In this document: one piece after another, positions 50,361 to 59,570 of the stretch
Layout of the letters: each line of letters starts with the position of its first letter
Position numbering within the stretch: position 1 is the stretch's first letter
From: Sinorhizobium sp. B11
Lineage (GTDB): Bacteria; Pseudomonadota; Alphaproteobacteria; Rhizobiales; Rhizobiaceae
Reading direction: 5' to 3'
Length of the DNA: 64,000 nt
Assembly (NCBI GenBank): GCA_039725955.1
Contig: CP091034.1
Location: 3,162,001 to 3,226,000 of the forward strand
Notes under the pieces: model-generated
Told to the model about the DNA's origin: nothing
Seen by the model: only the letters and a program-made list of their open reading frames with translations
Database searches by the model: none
Position numbers and translations under genes: made by a program

Positions 50361-50930
50361 ATGAAGCATATGAGCTGGCTGAACCCGCCGCCCTTCTTTG
50401 AAGAGCGCGACGGCGCGCTCCATGTCCGCTCCGGCGAAAAGACCGATTTCTGGCAGGGCACCTATTACGGCTTCCATCGCGACGATGGTCACTTCCTGCA
50501 TGAAAGCCGCAAGGGTGACTTCACTGCCGAGGTTACTTTCTCCGGCAATTATGAAGCGCTTTACGATCAGGCCGGCCTGATGATCCGCGCCGATGAGAAG
50601 CACTGGATGAAATGCGGCATCGAATATACCGATGGGGCCAGGCACTTCAGCACCGTGGTTACCAACGGCAATTCAGACTGGTCGGCTTTCCGCATAGGCC
50701 ATGATTTCGATGCCATCTCGATCCGCGCCACCCGCAACGGCGACGCCCTGTTCATTCAGTACAGTACGGACACTATGGACGAATGGCGCATGGCCCGCCT
50801 CGCCTGGTTCGATCCGGCCCTTGAGGAGGTGCTCGTCGGCCCGGTCTTCTGTTCACCGCAGCGTGCCGGCTTCGAAGCTGTCTTTCACGATTTCACGTTG
50901 GGCGATCCGCTCTCGCGCGACATTCACTGA
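50361..50930 (+). CDS. DUF1349 domain protein
   Basis: A 189-residue protein of the DUF1349 family, a concanavalin-like beta-sandwich seen in YeaO/regulation-of-enolase type proteins. The pattern is DFWQGTYYGFHRDDGHFL ... YEALYDQAGLMIRADEKHWMKCGIEY and the C-terminal VFCSPQRAGFEAVFHDF. It may bind a carbohydrate; function is not established. It is coupled to the metallo-hydrolase. Confidence 0.88.
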   Translation: MKHMSWLNPPPFFEERDGALHVRSGEKTDFWQGTYYGFHRDDGHFLHESRKGDFTAEVTFSGNYEALYDQAGLMIRADEKHWMKCGIEYTDGARHFSTVVTNGNSDWSAFRIGHDFDAISIRATRNGDALFIQYSTDTMDEWRMARLAWFDPALEEVLVGPVFCSPQRAGFEAVFHDFTLGDPLSRDIH

Positions 50931-50975
50931 GGCTGCTTGCAAAGGTGCCGATCGACGACAAGGAAGTCTGACGGC

Positions 50976-51317
50976 CTACATCAGCTTCTGGCCGTTCGGC
51001 ACAGGCCGCTCGACCGCGGCAAGGACGATATCGCCCTTCTCATCGGCAAAACCGAGTGTCAGCACTTCCGAGCGGAACGGACCGATCTGCCGCGGTGGAA
51101 AATTGACGACGGCGAGTACCTGTCGCCCGACGAGCCGTTCCGGCGAATAATGAATCGTGATCTGCGCCGAAGATTTCTTGACGCCGATCTCGGGGCCGAA
51201 ATCGATCAGAAGCTTGATCGCCGGCTTTCGCGCTTCCGGAAATGGATTCGCCTCGATGATCGTGCCGACACGAATGTCGACGCGCTCGAAATCTCCAAAG
51301 CTTATCTCTTCGGCCAT
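50976..51317 (-). CDS. csaA: CsaA-like tRNA-binding protein
   Basis: A 113-residue OB-fold protein of the CsaA/tRNA-binding-domain family (FERVDIRVGTIIEANPFPEARKPAIKLLIDFG ... VLAVVNFPPRQIGPFRSEVLTLGF). In Bacillus CsaA has chaperone and secretion-related activity and binds tRNA. It is the last gene of an operon with YbjN-like protein and proC, starting 10 bases after proC. Confidence 0.9.
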   Translation of the reverse strand: MAEEISFGDFERVDIRVGTIIEANPFPEARKPAIKLLIDFGPEIGVKKSSAQITIHYSPERLVGRQVLAVVNFPPRQIGPFRSEVLTLGFADEKGDIVLAAVERPVPNGQKLM

Positions 51318-51326
51318 GACCGCCTC

Positions 51327-52154
51327 TCAGCCGGCAAGTTCTTCGGCGCGTTTGCGAGCTGCCGCAAGCGCCTGGTCGAACAGCGGCTGCATACCGTCTT
51401 CCGCCATCAGCACGGAAAGAGCGGCAGCGGTCGTACCGCCGGGAGAGGTCACGTTCTGGCGCAGGCGCGCAGCGTCGTCGGGGGACTGGTGCAGCAGCTC
51501 ACCAGCCCCCGCCACAGTTTCCCGCGCAAGACGCATGGCAAGGTCCGCCTGCAGGCCAAGTTTGCGGCCTGCTTCTGCCATGCACTCGACGAGATAGAAA
51601 ACATAAGCAGGCCCGCTGCCGGAGACCGCCGTCACGGAATCGATATCGGATTCGGAAGGCACCCATTCTACAGGACCGGAGACACGAAGAAGCGCATTGA
51701 CGCCGTCGCGCTGTTCGGCGCTGACACGCGCATTGGCAAAGGCGCCCGTCACGCCGCGCCCGATCATGGCAGGCGTGTTCGGCATGGCGCGCACCATCGC
51801 CGCCTCGCCGAGATGCTTTTCAAGAAAGGCCAGTGTCTTGCCGGCCGCGACCGAAACCACCACTGTCTGAGGCCCGACGACACTTTTGACCGTGGGAAGC
51901 ACGGCCTCCATCACCTGCGGTTTCACCGCAAGAAATAAGACGCCGGCTTTAAGATCGGCCGGAGCGGCAGTGACATGCGCGGCGCCGGCATCGGCAATCG
52001 TCGACATCATCGCCGGCGACGGGCCAGGATCGACAACGAGGACAGCAGAGCCCGGAACTCCGCTCTTCAGCCAGCCCGAAAGCATCGCGCCGCCCATATT
52101 GCCGGCCCCGATGAGGACAACCGGATTGGTGGCGGAAAAGGTAATCGCAGGCAT
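51327..52154 (-). CDS. proC: Pyrroline-5-carboxylate reductase
   Basis: A 275-residue enzyme for the last step of proline synthesis (P5C to proline with NAD(P)H). It has the N-terminal VVLIGAGNMGGAMLSGWL dinucleotide motif and the C-terminal family signature LVECMAEAGRKLGLQADLAMRLA. The start at 52154 follows from the conserved N-terminus; the longer frame upstream runs through the YbjN gene. It lies one base after the YbjN stop. Confidence 0.94.
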   Translation of the reverse strand: MPAITFSATNPVVLIGAGNMGGAMLSGWLKSGVPGSAVLVVDPGPSPAMMSTIADAGAAHVTAAPADLKAGVLFLAVKPQVMEAVLPTVKSVVGPQTVVVSVAAGKTLAFLEKHLGEAAMVRAMPNTPAMIGRGVTGAFANARVSAEQRDGVNALLRVSGPVEWVPSESDIDSVTAVSGSGPAYVFYLVECMAEAGRKLGLQADLAMRLARETVAGAGELLHQSPDDAARLRQNVTSPGGTTAAALSVLMAEDGMQPLFDQALAAARKRAEELAG

Positions 52155-52155
52155 G

Positions 52156-52656
52156 TTACGCCTCGCCGACAGTTTCGAAGAGAACGGCCTCCATCGCCTT
52201 GTTGGCTTCCATGCCGGACCAGACGACGAACTGGAAAGCCTGATAATAGGCTTCGCAGGTGTCGAGTGCACTCGAAAGCAGCACCTCGACCTGACGATTG
52301 GTGGGCTCGGCACCGCCGGCAAGCAGCAGCGACTGGCGGAAGATGACGACATCTTCCTGGCGCCACAGGTCGAAATGACCCATCAGCACCTGGCCGTTGA
52401 TCGCCGAGAGCAGCTTCACCACCTCGTTGACCCTGATTTCGGGAACCCTGATGTCGAAGGCGCAGCCGAGATGCAGCGCTTCGAATTCCTCCATCCAGGA
52501 AAAGGAGACGTGATAGTCGGCCCAGCGGCCTTCGACCGTCATCGCGATCTCGTCTTCGCCGGAGCGCTCGAAGGCCCAGTCATTGTTTGAAGCCACGTAC
52601 TCGATCATGTCGACCGGGTTCGACTGGCGTTCGACTTCCAATTCCATAAGGCTCAT
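52156..52656 (-). CDS. YbjN domain protein
   Basis: A 166-residue protein of the YbjN family (type III secretion chaperone-like fold), a conserved companion of proC in rhizobia. It contains SFSWMEEFEALHLGCAFDIRVPEIRVNEVVKLLSAINGQVLMGHFDLWR. Function is unknown; in enterobacteria YbjN affects motility and stress. ATG 52656 follows AAGAAGGTG. First gene of the proC-csaA operon. Confidence 0.88.
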   Translation of the reverse strand: MSLMELEVERQSNPVDMIEYVASNNDWAFERSGEDEIAMTVEGRWADYHVSFSWMEEFEALHLGCAFDIRVPEIRVNEVVKLLSAINGQVLMGHFDLWRQEDVVIFRQSLLLAGGAEPTNRQVEVLLSSALDTCEAYYQAFQFVVWSGMEANKAMEAVLFETVGEA

Positions 52657-53056
52657 GCAGCACCTTCTTGACCGGAATGAATGCGGCCTAACTTCGTGAA
52701 AAACACAAAACGAGACACACGCAATACCGGAAACAACCACTGGGGATGATCGTTGAACCGCTGCCAGACTAACGCAGTGAACCTGCCCGGAGCTTACCAT
52801 TCGCTTCGAATCATCATTTAAAATCAGTCTATAATGGCCCTCGCGGCCTGCCAGCCCCCTTCACGGAATTTTGGCCGGACCTGCTGTGGAAAGCACTTAT
52901 GGAATCAGATTCAGCGGGGGAGGTAAAAGACTCTGCCCATTGGCTTTTTTGGCAGTGTCCACAGGTGAAAAATCACACCCGATTTTTTTATCGAGGATGC
53001 GGCATGTTACATATGGGCCACGCCGCACCTTATACAGCATCTTCTTTAAGCTGAGA
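52657..53056. other. Intergenic region with a strong -10 element
   Basis: About 400 bases without a supported gene, between the YbjN and ubiK starts/stops. TATAAT at 52830-52835 on the plus strand is a perfect -10, but no good -35 was found. Downstream, GATTTTTTTATCG near 52981-52993 is a weak hairpin with T run. A small transcript between them (about 52842-52990) is possible but unproven. Confidence 0.35.
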
Positions 53057-53317
53057 TCACTTGCCCTTTGCGGCGAGCTTGGCTTCGAGCACAGCGATGC
53101 GGGCGGCGAGCGCCTCGTTCTCGTCCCGGGCCTTGATAGCCATTTCGCGCACGGCTTCGAATTCCTCGCGCTTGACGACATCCATGCTGTTCAGCCAGCG
53201 CTCGGCATGGGCGTTGAAGGCGGTTTCGACTTCCTTGCGCACGCCCTGCGCGGCCCCCGCGGCATCGGTCATCAGCTTGGCGAATTCATCCATGATGCGG
53301 TTCGTTCCGGTCGTCAT
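53057..53317 (-). CDS. ubiK: Ubiquinone biosynthesis accessory factor UbiK (BMFP family)
   Basis: An 86-residue protein with an amphipathic N-terminal helix and a C-terminal coiled coil (REMAIKARDENEALAARIAVLEAKLAA), the hallmark of the BMFP/UbiK family, which helps aerobic ubiquinone synthesis and binds membranes. AAGGGAGAA precedes the ATG. It is a single gene, divergent from lgt. Confidence 0.88.
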   Translation of the reverse strand: MTTGTNRIMDEFAKLMTDAAGAAQGVRKEVETAFNAHAERWLNSMDVVKREEFEAVREMAIKARDENEALAARIAVLEAKLAAKGK

Positions 53318-53509
53318 GGCGTATTTCTCCCTTCGCACGACGTGAATGTCAGACCCTGCGGCCTCTGAAATGGAGGTAGGGCTTCGCCGTTAAGGATGCA
53401 AGCGCTTTACACGGGATAAGCCCTTGCGCGCAGGGCCGTGACGAACAATGCACTTGACCCCCAGAGATCGCAGGGTCATGTTCCGCGCATCTCAACGGGT
53501 GGGAAAACC

Positions 53510-54361
53510 TTGCCGATAGCTGCTGATCTTCTTGCTATAATGCCTTTCCCTGATATCGATCCGATCGCTTTTTCGATCGGCCCGCTGGCGATTCATTGGT
53601 ACGGCCTGGCCTATGTCGCCGGCATCCTGCTTGGCTGGGCCTATGCCCGGCGTATCGCGGCAAACGATGCGCTCTGGCCGCACAATAAATCGCCAATAAC
53701 AAGGGCCCAGCTCGACGACTTCATCGTCTGGGCCGCACTCGGCATCGTTCTCGGCGGCCGCATCGGCTACATCCTTTTCTACGATCTCGGCGCCATTATT
53801 GAAAATCCGATCCGCGCCGTGCAGATCTGGAACGGCGGCATGTCATTCCATGGCGGCCTGGCCGGCACGACGATCGCCATGATCCTCTTTGCTCGCCGCA
53901 ACCACATTCCGATCTGGAACCTTTTCGATATCGTCGCGACTGTCGTGCCCTGCGGCCTGTTTTTCGGCCGTATCGCCAATTTCATCAATGGTGAGCTCTG
54001 GGGCCGGCTGACGGATGTGCCATGGGCAGTGGTCTTTCCGACGGGAGGCCCTTTTGCCCGCCATCCGAGCCAGCTCTACGAAGCCGGCCTTGAAGGTATC
54101 GTACTGCTCCTCGTCCTTGCCGCACTCGTCTATGGCACCAAGGCGCTGAAAAGCCCCGGCTTGATCACCGGCGTCTTCGTCTGCGGCTACGCGCTCTCGC
54201 GTATCTTCGTGGAATTCTTTCGCGAGCCGGATGCGCAGCTCGGCTACCTGCTGGGAACGAACTGGCTGACGATGGGAATGGTCCTGTCGTCCCCGATGAT
54301 CCTGCTCGGCCTTTGGGCGATCTTCCGCGCCCGCCGACAGGCCGCTGCCTTGCAGCACTGA
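53510..54361 (+). CDS. lgt: Prolipoprotein diacylglyceryl transferase
   Basis: An inner-membrane enzyme that transfers diacylglycerol to the lipobox Cys of prolipoproteins. Seven hydrophobic segments; signature parts are HWYGLAYVAGILLGW, SFHGGLAG, the Lgt motif GRIANFINGELWGRLTD and RHPSQLYEAGLEG. The start is uncertain: TTG 53510 behind GGGTGGGA gives 283 residues, the usual length; GTG 53438 and ATG 53540 are alternatives. It is followed 19 bases later by a MidA-like gene. Confidence 0.92.
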   Translation: MPIAADLLAIMPFPDIDPIAFSIGPLAIHWYGLAYVAGILLGWAYARRIAANDALWPHNKSPITRAQLDDFIVWAALGIVLGGRIGYILFYDLGAIIENPIRAVQIWNGGMSFHGGLAGTTIAMILFARRNHIPIWNLFDIVATVVPCGLFFGRIANFINGELWGRLTDVPWAVVFPTGGPFARHPSQLYEAGLEGIVLLLVLAALVYGTKALKSPGLITGVFVCGYALSRIFVEFFREPDAQLGYLLGTNWLTMGMVLSSPMILLGLWAIFRARRQAAALQH

Positions 54362-54380
54362 AGCTACCGGAATTGTTGCC

Positions 54381-55481
54381 ATGACCACCGCTTTGGGCGA
54401 AAAGATCAAGACGATCATCCAGGCAAACGGGCCGATCAGCGTCACCGACTACTTTTCGCTTTGCCTGGCCGATCCCGAACACGGCTATTATCGCACCCGC
54501 GAACCCTTCGGCCGCTCCGGCGATTTCGTCACCGCGCCTGAAGTCAGCCAGCTCTTCGGTGAAATGATCGGCGTTTTCGTCGTTCACGCCTGGCAGCGCC
54601 ATTCAACGCCTGCTGGCGTTCGCCTGGTCGAGATCGGCCCGGGCCGCGGTACGATGATGGCGGACATGCTGCGTGTGATTTCACGCATCGCTCCGCCGCT
54701 CTTCGACAACATGACGATCCATCTCGTCGAAACCAGCGAACGCCTGCGCGATGTCCAGAGCCAGGCGCTGGAAGCCTATGCCGGCAAGATCAGCTGGCAT
54801 GCCGGCTTCGACGAAGTACCGCCGGGCTTTACCCTGATGGTCGCCAATGAACTCTTCGACGCGATCCCGATCCGCCAGTTCATCCGTACGCCGACCGGCT
54901 TCCGTGAACGTATGGTCGGTCTCGATGCCGAGGGCGAGTTGATGTTTGCCGCCGGCGTCGCCGGCATCGATCCGGCGTTGCTGCCGGAGCCCGCGCAGAA
55001 TGTCCCCGTCGGCACGCTCTTTGAGATTTCGCCTGCCCGTCAGGCGGTCATGAGTGCCGTCTGCGAAAGGCTGCGGGCCTTCAGCGGCACGGCGCTTGCA
55101 ATCGACTACGGACACCTCGTCACCGGCTTCGGCGATACGCTGCAGGCCGTGCGCATGCATGAGTTTGATCCGCCGCTTGCCCATCCCGGCGAAGCGGACC
55201 TCACAAGCCACGTCGATTTCCAGCAGCTCGCCGAAACGGCGGCGTCCGCCGGTCTCCATATTAACGGCGCGCTGCATCAGGGCGATTTCCTGACCGGCCT
55301 TGGCATCCTTGAGCGCGCCGCCGCACTGGGCCGCGACCGCGAGCCGCACACGCAGCAGATTATCCAGAGCGCCGTCGACCGTTTGGCAGGAGCTGGGGAA
55401 GGCCGCATGGGTGAACTTTTCAAGGTGCTGGCCGTCTCGCATCCGGCAATCGACCTGATGCCGTTCCGCCCGGTGGATTGA
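54381..55481 (+). CDS. SAM-dependent methyltransferase, MidA/NDUFAF7 family
   Basis: A 366-residue class I methyltransferase homologous to mitochondrial NDUFAF7, which methylates an arginine of a complex I subunit. Motifs are FSLCLADPEHGYYRTREPFGRSGDFVTAPEVSQLFGEM, the SAM-binding LVEIGPGRGTMMADMLR, and NELFDAIPIRQF. In bacteria the target is not proven. Between lgt and pgeF; the order lgt-midA-pgeF is conserved in Rhizobiales. Confidence 0.92.
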   Translation: MTTALGEKIKTIIQANGPISVTDYFSLCLADPEHGYYRTREPFGRSGDFVTAPEVSQLFGEMIGVFVVHAWQRHSTPAGVRLVEIGPGRGTMMADMLRVISRIAPPLFDNMTIHLVETSERLRDVQSQALEAYAGKISWHAGFDEVPPGFTLMVANELFDAIPIRQFIRTPTGFRERMVGLDAEGELMFAAGVAGIDPALLPEPAQNVPVGTLFEISPARQAVMSAVCERLRAFSGTALAIDYGHLVTGFGDTLQAVRMHEFDPPLAHPGEADLTSHVDFQQLAETAASAGLHINGALHQGDFLTGLGILERAAALGRDREPHTQQIIQSAVDRLAGAGEGRMGELFKVLAVSHPAIDLMPFRPVD

Positions 55482-55584
55482 CAGACAACATCGCGCTCGC
55501 CAACATCCAGGCAAATGACAGTGCTTCGCCGGACAAGAGCCGGCGGAGACGACGTCGATCCCCTCCAAAAAACCGGAATATCAC

Positions 55585-56379
55585 ATGACAGATGCGGACT
55601 CTCCGGCACCGATCGAAAGCGCGCTGCTGAACGAAGCGGCCGGCAGCACGATCCGCCACGGCTATTTCACCCGTGCGGGCGGCGTTTCCCAGGGAATCTA
55701 TCGCGGCCTCAATGTCGGCCTTGGCTCGCATGACGAGCGCGAAAATGTGCAGGAGAACCGCAGACGCGTCGCCGCCTGGTTCGGCCTGCCGGTCGAGCGG
55801 CTGGCGACGGTCCATCAGGTCCATTCCCCCGATGTCGTCACAATCGGACCGGACTATGACGGCGACCGGCCGCAGGCAGATGCCATGGTCACGGCAACAC
55901 CGGGCATCGCGCTCGGCGTGCTTGCGGCCGATTGCGGCCCGATCCTGTTTGCCGATCCGGAAACTCGGGTCATCGGCGCGGCCCATGCCGGATGGAAAGG
56001 CGCGCTGACCGGCGTGCTTGAAAACACCATCGATGCCATGGAGGCCCTTGGCGCGACCAGGGACAATATCGTCGCCTGTCTCGGCCCCTCGATCAGCCAG
56101 GCAAGTTACGAGGTCGGCCCGGAATTCGTCGAGCGCTTCCTTGCCTATGATCCGACCTACGAACGCTACTTCATCCCCTCCCGGTCAGCGGGCCACGCAA
56201 TGTTCGATCTGCCGGCACTGACCGTCGAACGGTTGAAAAACGCCGGCGTGCGCGCCGAAAGCCTGGGTGTCTGCACTTATCCCGATAGCGAGCGCTTTTT
56301 TTCCTATCGCCGGACCACACATAAAAAGGAGCCGGATTACGGCCGCCAGATTTCGGCGATAAGCATCAGGGAGATGTAA
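55585..56379 (+). CDS. pgeF: Peptidoglycan editing factor PgeF (polyphenol oxidase/laccase domain)
   Basis: A 264-residue multicopper-oxidoreductase-like fold protein of the YfiH/PgeF family, which removes misincorporated serine from peptidoglycan precursors in E. coli; related proteins act as purine phosphorylases. Metal and active-site residues sit in VHQVHSPDV, AADCGPILFAD and AAHAGWKGAL. The GGAATATC site precedes the ATG. The M24 gene begins five bases after the stop. Confidence 0.92.
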   Translation: MTDADSPAPIESALLNEAAGSTIRHGYFTRAGGVSQGIYRGLNVGLGSHDERENVQENRRRVAAWFGLPVERLATVHQVHSPDVVTIGPDYDGDRPQADAMVTATPGIALGVLAADCGPILFADPETRVIGAAHAGWKGALTGVLENTIDAMEALGATRDNIVACLGPSISQASYEVGPEFVERFLAYDPTYERYFIPSRSAGHAMFDLPALTVERLKNAGVRAESLGVCTYPDSERFFSYRRTTHKKEPDYGRQISAISIREM

Positions 56380-56384
56380 GCAGC

Positions 56385-57536
56385 ATGGCACTTCATTTCG
56401 AACCGGCTGAATTCGCCAGCCGCCTCGCCCGCCTGACGGACAAGATGAAGGAAGAAAAGCTCGATGCGCTGCTGCTTTTTGCACAAGAGAGCATGTACTG
56501 GCTGACCGGCTACGACACCTTCGGCTACTGCTTCTTCCAGACGCTGGTCGTCAAGGCTGACGGCACCATGGCGCTCCTTACCCGCTCGGCCGACCTGCGC
56601 CAGGCCCGGCACACCTCCGTTATCGAGGACATCCATGTCTGGGTCGATCGCGTCAACGCCGACCCGACGATGGATCTCAAGAATCTGCTGGTCGAAATGG
56701 ACCTGCTCGGCGCCCGTATCGGCGTCGAATATGACACGCATGGCATGACCGGCCGCGTCGCCCGGCTGGTGGACGCGCAGTTGACGACCTTCGGCCAGAT
56801 CAGTGACGCCTCCTACCTCCTCAGCCGCCTGCGCCTCATCAAGAGCCCGACCGAAATCGCCTATGTCGAGCAAGCGGCCGTGCTGGCCGACGACGCGCTG
56901 GATGCTGCGATCCGCCTGGCCAAGCCTGGCGCCGATGAAGCCGATATTCTTGCGGCCATGCAAGGCGCGGTCTTCACCGGTGGTGGCGACTATCCGGCCA
57001 ACGAATTCATCATCGGTTCAGGCGCCGACGCCCTGCTCTGCCGCTACAAATCTGGCCGTCGCAAGCTCGATGCCAATGACCAGCTGACACTCGAATGGGC
57101 CGGCGCCTACGCGCATTATCATGCCGCCATGATGCGCACGATCGTCATCGGCGAGCCGACACACCGCCACCGCGAGCTCTACAATGCCTGCCTCGAGACG
57201 ATCCAGGCGATCGAGACCGTGTTGAAGCCCGACCACACCTTCGGCGATGTCTTCGACATGCATGCAAGGATCATGGACGAGCGCGGCCTCGCCCGCCATC
57301 GCCTCAATGCCTGCGGCTATTCGTTGGGAGCCCGTTTCTCGCCCTCCTGGATGGAGCATCAGATGTTCCATGCAGGCAATCCGCAGCCGATCGAGCCCAA
57401 CATGTCGCTCTTCGTGCACATGATCATCGCCGATTCCGATACAGGTACGGCCATGACGCTCGGACAGACCTATCTGACGACAGATGAAGGCCCGCGTGCG
57501 CTTTCACGCCATCCGCTGGATTTCATCGGCGCCTAA
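56385..57536 (+). CDS. M24-fold (creatinase/prolidase-like) protein lacking metal ligands
   Basis: A 383-residue pita-bread-fold protein with the N-terminal creatinase domain (SMYWLTGYDTFGY) and the C-terminal M24 catalytic domain. Typical M24 peptidases bind two metals by D, D, H, E, E. Here the segments read LEWAGAYAHYHAAMMRT (Asp positions now Glu and Ala) and CGYSLGARFSPSWMEH (no HGxGHE), so a metal site seems absent, as in creatinase and DddP/ectoine-hydrolase-like members. It probably acts on a small amide or amine. Coupled to pgeF. Confidence 0.9.
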   Translation: MALHFEPAEFASRLARLTDKMKEEKLDALLLFAQESMYWLTGYDTFGYCFFQTLVVKADGTMALLTRSADLRQARHTSVIEDIHVWVDRVNADPTMDLKNLLVEMDLLGARIGVEYDTHGMTGRVARLVDAQLTTFGQISDASYLLSRLRLIKSPTEIAYVEQAAVLADDALDAAIRLAKPGADEADILAAMQGAVFTGGGDYPANEFIIGSGADALLCRYKSGRRKLDANDQLTLEWAGAYAHYHAAMMRTIVIGEPTHRHRELYNACLETIQAIETVLKPDHTFGDVFDMHARIMDERGLARHRLNACGYSLGARFSPSWMEHQMFHAGNPQPIEPNMSLFVHMIIADSDTGTAMTLGQTYLTTDEGPRALSRHPLDFIGA

Positions 57537-57639
57537 GTTCTGCAATCACCGGCAAGAATCCGGAATTGACAGACAGGTCCCCCCACCCCCATAAATTCGC
57601 ACGGGGCTGATGCTGACGTGGGAAGGGACGAACCGAGGG

Positions 57640-58485
57640 ATGACGCGAGTTGCGACTGCGCCCACGCTCCTGATCTGTCTTGCCTTGCTTTCTGCTTGCA
57701 ACACGACCGATGCATTGACGCTCACGCCGCCGATGGAAATCGGCGACTCCTCTGCGGACCAGCGGTCATCCACACCGGTGACGCAGGGCGAAGCCGAGCG
57801 TATGGCCGGAGCGCCGCAGCAGACATTTCCAACTGCACCCCGTCGGAACGGTTATACGCCAGCCTATAGCCAGCAGACATATCCGACCCAGCCAGATTAT
57901 CAGGCGCAGACCTACCGGCCCGGCACCGGCGCTCCGCCGACGACCATGCAGGCCCAAGCCGATGCGCTGTCCCGCAACGGCTCTTCGCCCGCTGTGTCCG
58001 GACCGATCGAAAGCGGGTCGCTTGCGCCACCGACCGTCGCTGCCGAACAACCGCCGTCGCGTCAGCCGACACAGACGGCAGCGCTTGATCCGTCCGTTTC
58101 TTCATCGACGTCGGCGCGCGGCAATACCGTGCGCTTCCTGCCCATCATCGGTGCGCCGGTGCAGGCCGTGACCCCGCTGTCCCGCCAGCTCGGGACGGAA
58201 GCCCGCGCCCATGGCCTTGCCATCAAGAGTTCCAACGACACCAGCAGCGACTATATTCTGAAGGGTTACCTCTCCGCCTTCAGCGACGAAGGCAAGGTCA
58301 CCGTGGTCTATGTCTGGGATGTGCTGGACAATGCCGGCGGCCGGCTGCACCGCATTCAGGGACAGGAAAGCGTGCCGACGGCGGCAACCGATCCCTGGGC
58401 CGGCGTGCCCGCCTCCGTGATGCAGCAGATCGCCTCCAAAACGATTTCGGAATTTACATCCTGGCGGCAAAGCCAGGGCGGTTAG
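57640..58485 (+). CDS. Putative lipoprotein
   Basis: A 281-residue lipoprotein: hydrophobic signal TLLICLALLSAC with a lipobox Cys near residue 20. A long Pro/Gln/Thr-rich low-complexity middle (about residues 60-150) precedes a folded C-terminal ~120 residues (VRFLPIIGAPVQAVTPLSRQLGTEARAHGLAI ... TVVYVWDVLDNAGGRLHRIQG). I do not know its function; it is probably attached to the outer membrane. ATG 57640 is preferred over 57610 because it gives a proper signal peptide. Confidence 0.82.
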   Translation: MTRVATAPTLLICLALLSACNTTDALTLTPPMEIGDSSADQRSSTPVTQGEAERMAGAPQQTFPTAPRRNGYTPAYSQQTYPTQPDYQAQTYRPGTGAPPTTMQAQADALSRNGSSPAVSGPIESGSLAPPTVAAEQPPSRQPTQTAALDPSVSSSTSARGNTVRFLPIIGAPVQAVTPLSRQLGTEARAHGLAIKSSNDTSSDYILKGYLSAFSDEGKVTVVYVWDVLDNAGGRLHRIQGQESVPTAATDPWAGVPASVMQQIASKTISEFTSWRQSQGG

Positions 58486-58590
58486 TCACAAGCTTTTTAT
58501 AAATATAAAAGTATGTGATGCCTTAGCCCTTGCATTCACCGGGAAGCTGGCTAAAAAGCGCGGCTATCAGCGCATAACAGGCGGACCAAG

Positions 58591-59523
58591 ATGAAGGTTT
58601 TCGCAGGCAATTCGAACCGGCAACTCGCCGAAGCGATCTGCAACTATCTCAATGTTCCCTTAGGGAAAGCCAGTGTCCGAAGGTTTGCCGACCAGGAAAT
58701 CTTCGTGGAAATCCAGGAAAATGTCCGCGGCGAGGACGTCTTCCTCGTGCAGCCGACCGCCTTTCCTGCCAATGACCACCTGATGGAGCTGCTGATCATG
58801 ATCGACGCCATGCGTCGTTCGTCAGCCCGCCGCATCACCGCCGTGCTGCCGTATTTCGGCTACGCCCGCCAGGATCGTCGCGCCTCAGGCCGCACCCCGA
58901 TCTCCGCCAAGCTGGTTGCAAACCTGATTACCGAAGCCGGCGCCGACCGCGTCATGACGCTCGACCTCCATGCCGGTCAGATCCAGGGCTTCTTCGATAT
59001 ACCGACAGACAACCTCTTCGCCCTGCCCGTTCTGACGCGCGACATCAAGAGCCATTATGACCTCAGCAACGTCATGGTCGTCTCGCCTGACGTCGGCGGC
59101 GTGGTGCGCGCCCGCGCGCTCGCCAAACGGCTGGACTGTCTTCTGGCCATCGTCGACAAGCGTCGCGATCGGCCCGGTGAATCCGAAGTCATGAACATTA
59201 TCGGCGATATTACCGGCAAGGATTGCCTGTTGATCGACGACATCGTCGATTCCGGCGGCACGCTCTGCAACGCCGCCGATGCCATGCTCGCCAAGGGCGC
59301 TTCCAGCGTCACCGCCTACATCACCCATGGCGTGCTCTCCGGCGGCGCGGTCACCCGCGTAACCTCGTCGAAGCTGCGCGAACTCGTCATCACGGATTCC
59401 ATCCAGCCGACGACGGCCGTCCTTTCGGCCCACAATATCCGCGTCGTCACGACAGCACCGCTGATCGGCGAAGCCATCAGCCGCACGGCACAGGAAGAGT
59501 CCGTCTCGAGCCTCTTCGACTAA
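58591..59523 (+). CDS. prs: Ribose-phosphate pyrophosphokinase
   Basis: A 310-residue PRPP synthetase making phosphoribosyl pyrophosphate from ribose 5-phosphate and ATP for purines, pyrimidines, His and Trp. The family signatures are present: KVFAGNSNRQLAEAI, YFGYARQDRRASGRTPISAKL, VVSPDVGGVVRARALAKRL and the PRPP loop LLIDDIVDSGGTLCNAA. A TTGCAT (58530-58535) could be a -35 for its promoter. A terminator follows. Confidence 0.97.
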   Translation: MKVFAGNSNRQLAEAICNYLNVPLGKASVRRFADQEIFVEIQENVRGEDVFLVQPTAFPANDHLMELLIMIDAMRRSSARRITAVLPYFGYARQDRRASGRTPISAKLVANLITEAGADRVMTLDLHAGQIQGFFDIPTDNLFALPVLTRDIKSHYDLSNVMVVSPDVGGVVRARALAKRLDCLLAIVDKRRDRPGESEVMNIIGDITGKDCLLIDDIVDSGGTLCNAADAMLAKGASSVTAYITHGVLSGGAVTRVTSSKLRELVITDSIQPTTAVLSAHNIRVVTTAPLIGEAISRTAQEESVSSLFD

Positions 59524-59526
59524 AAA

Positions 59527-59552
59527 GAGCCGGCATTCGACCGGCGCTTTTG
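59527..59552. terminator. Terminator after prs
   Basis: GCCGG (59529-59533), a 7-base loop, CCGGC (59541-59545), then GCTTTTGTTT; AAAAA on the left lets it also serve the minus strand. Confidence 0.8.
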
Positions 59553-59570
59553 TTTCGGCTTGTATGCTTG

